Of a stretch of 64,000 nt of DNA, positions 63,911-64,000 are shown one piece after another. How positions within the stretch are numbered: the stretch's first letter is position 1; every line of letters starts with the position of its first letter. A program made the position numbers and the translations under genes. The stretch is from Antedon bifida (taxonomy: Eukaryota > Echinodermata > Crinoidea > Comatulida > Antedonidae), in NCBI GenBank assembly GCA_963402885.1, contig OY727093.1, positions 5,157,501 to 5,221,500 on the forward strand. The letters are read 5' to 3'. Below the pieces are notes generated by a model. It searched no databases, was not told the origin of the DNA, and saw nothing but the letters and a program-made list of their open reading frames with translations.

Positions 63911-64000
63911 CTGAATCAAAATAAACATCATAACTAAAACGAACCATATACAATAATTGACGGTGTGGAAAGATTTAATCATTGTAAAGGTGCACATGGT

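Overview
The window reads as AT-rich nuclear DNA of a metazoan. It holds genes split into many short exons with GT-AG introns, a selenoprotein with a terminal Sec codon, Pol III tRNA and SINE units, LINE fragments and many short inverted-repeat (MITE-like) elements. Scattered palindromes of the TAGGCCTA type, deuterostome-style tRNA SINEs and a very large C-type lectin receptor suggest a marine invertebrate deuterostome, most likely an echinoderm. The species call is inference only.

Layout. (1) Positions 1-3816: a head-to-tail array of 21 apparently intact tRNA-Gln genes plus one broken copy, all on the minus strand. Anticodons TTG and CTG are interspersed, the period is about 172 or 184 bp, and a 1044-bp block is duplicated within the array. 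The array probably continues beyond the left edge. (2) 3817-10270: no recognised gene; a tRNA-derived SINE and one MITE. (3) 10430-12787, plus strand: an uninterrupted ORF for a 785-residue type I membrane protein with two Ig domains, a Thr-rich stalk and a long cytoplasmic tail rich in Tyr and Pro motifs, preceded by a TATA box. (4) 12800-20185: gene-poor repeats, including a perfect hairpin with 92-bp arms. (5) 20620-27221, minus strand: a complete 12-exon SELENOO (685 residues, Sec third from the end). (6) 27418-36009, plus strand: a complete 17-exon cytosolic methionyl-tRNA synthetase (912 residues), head-to-head with SELENOO across 196 bp, with a 5'-truncated LINE in intron 7. (7) 37039-60852, minus strand: a 41-exon gene that assembles in frame to 1932 residues. 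It encodes a signal peptide, 12 C-type lectin-like domains (CTLDs), one PAN/apple-like domain between CTLD5 and CTLD6, a transmembrane segment and a short tail. (8) 61784 to beyond the right edge, minus strand: the 3' part of a tandem paralogue with at least two CTLDs, a transmembrane segment and a five-residue tail.

The genes belong to different processes. SELENOO (mitochondrial protein AMPylation) and MARS1 (charging of tRNA-Met) probably share a bidirectional promoter. The tRNA-Gln array supplies both glutamine isoacceptors. The two lectin receptors, and possibly the Ig receptor, look like cell-surface recognition molecules. The most unusual items are the 12-CTLD receptor with an embedded PAN-like domain, the single-exon Ig receptor, the mixed-anticodon tRNA array and the perfect hairpin. 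One MITE family has 15 copies, nearly all from 20.8 kb rightward and mostly in introns; one abuts a MARS1 splice donor.

Exon boundaries were set by eye from splice consensus and reading phase. All three multi-exon models close in frame, but single boundaries could be off by a base or two.
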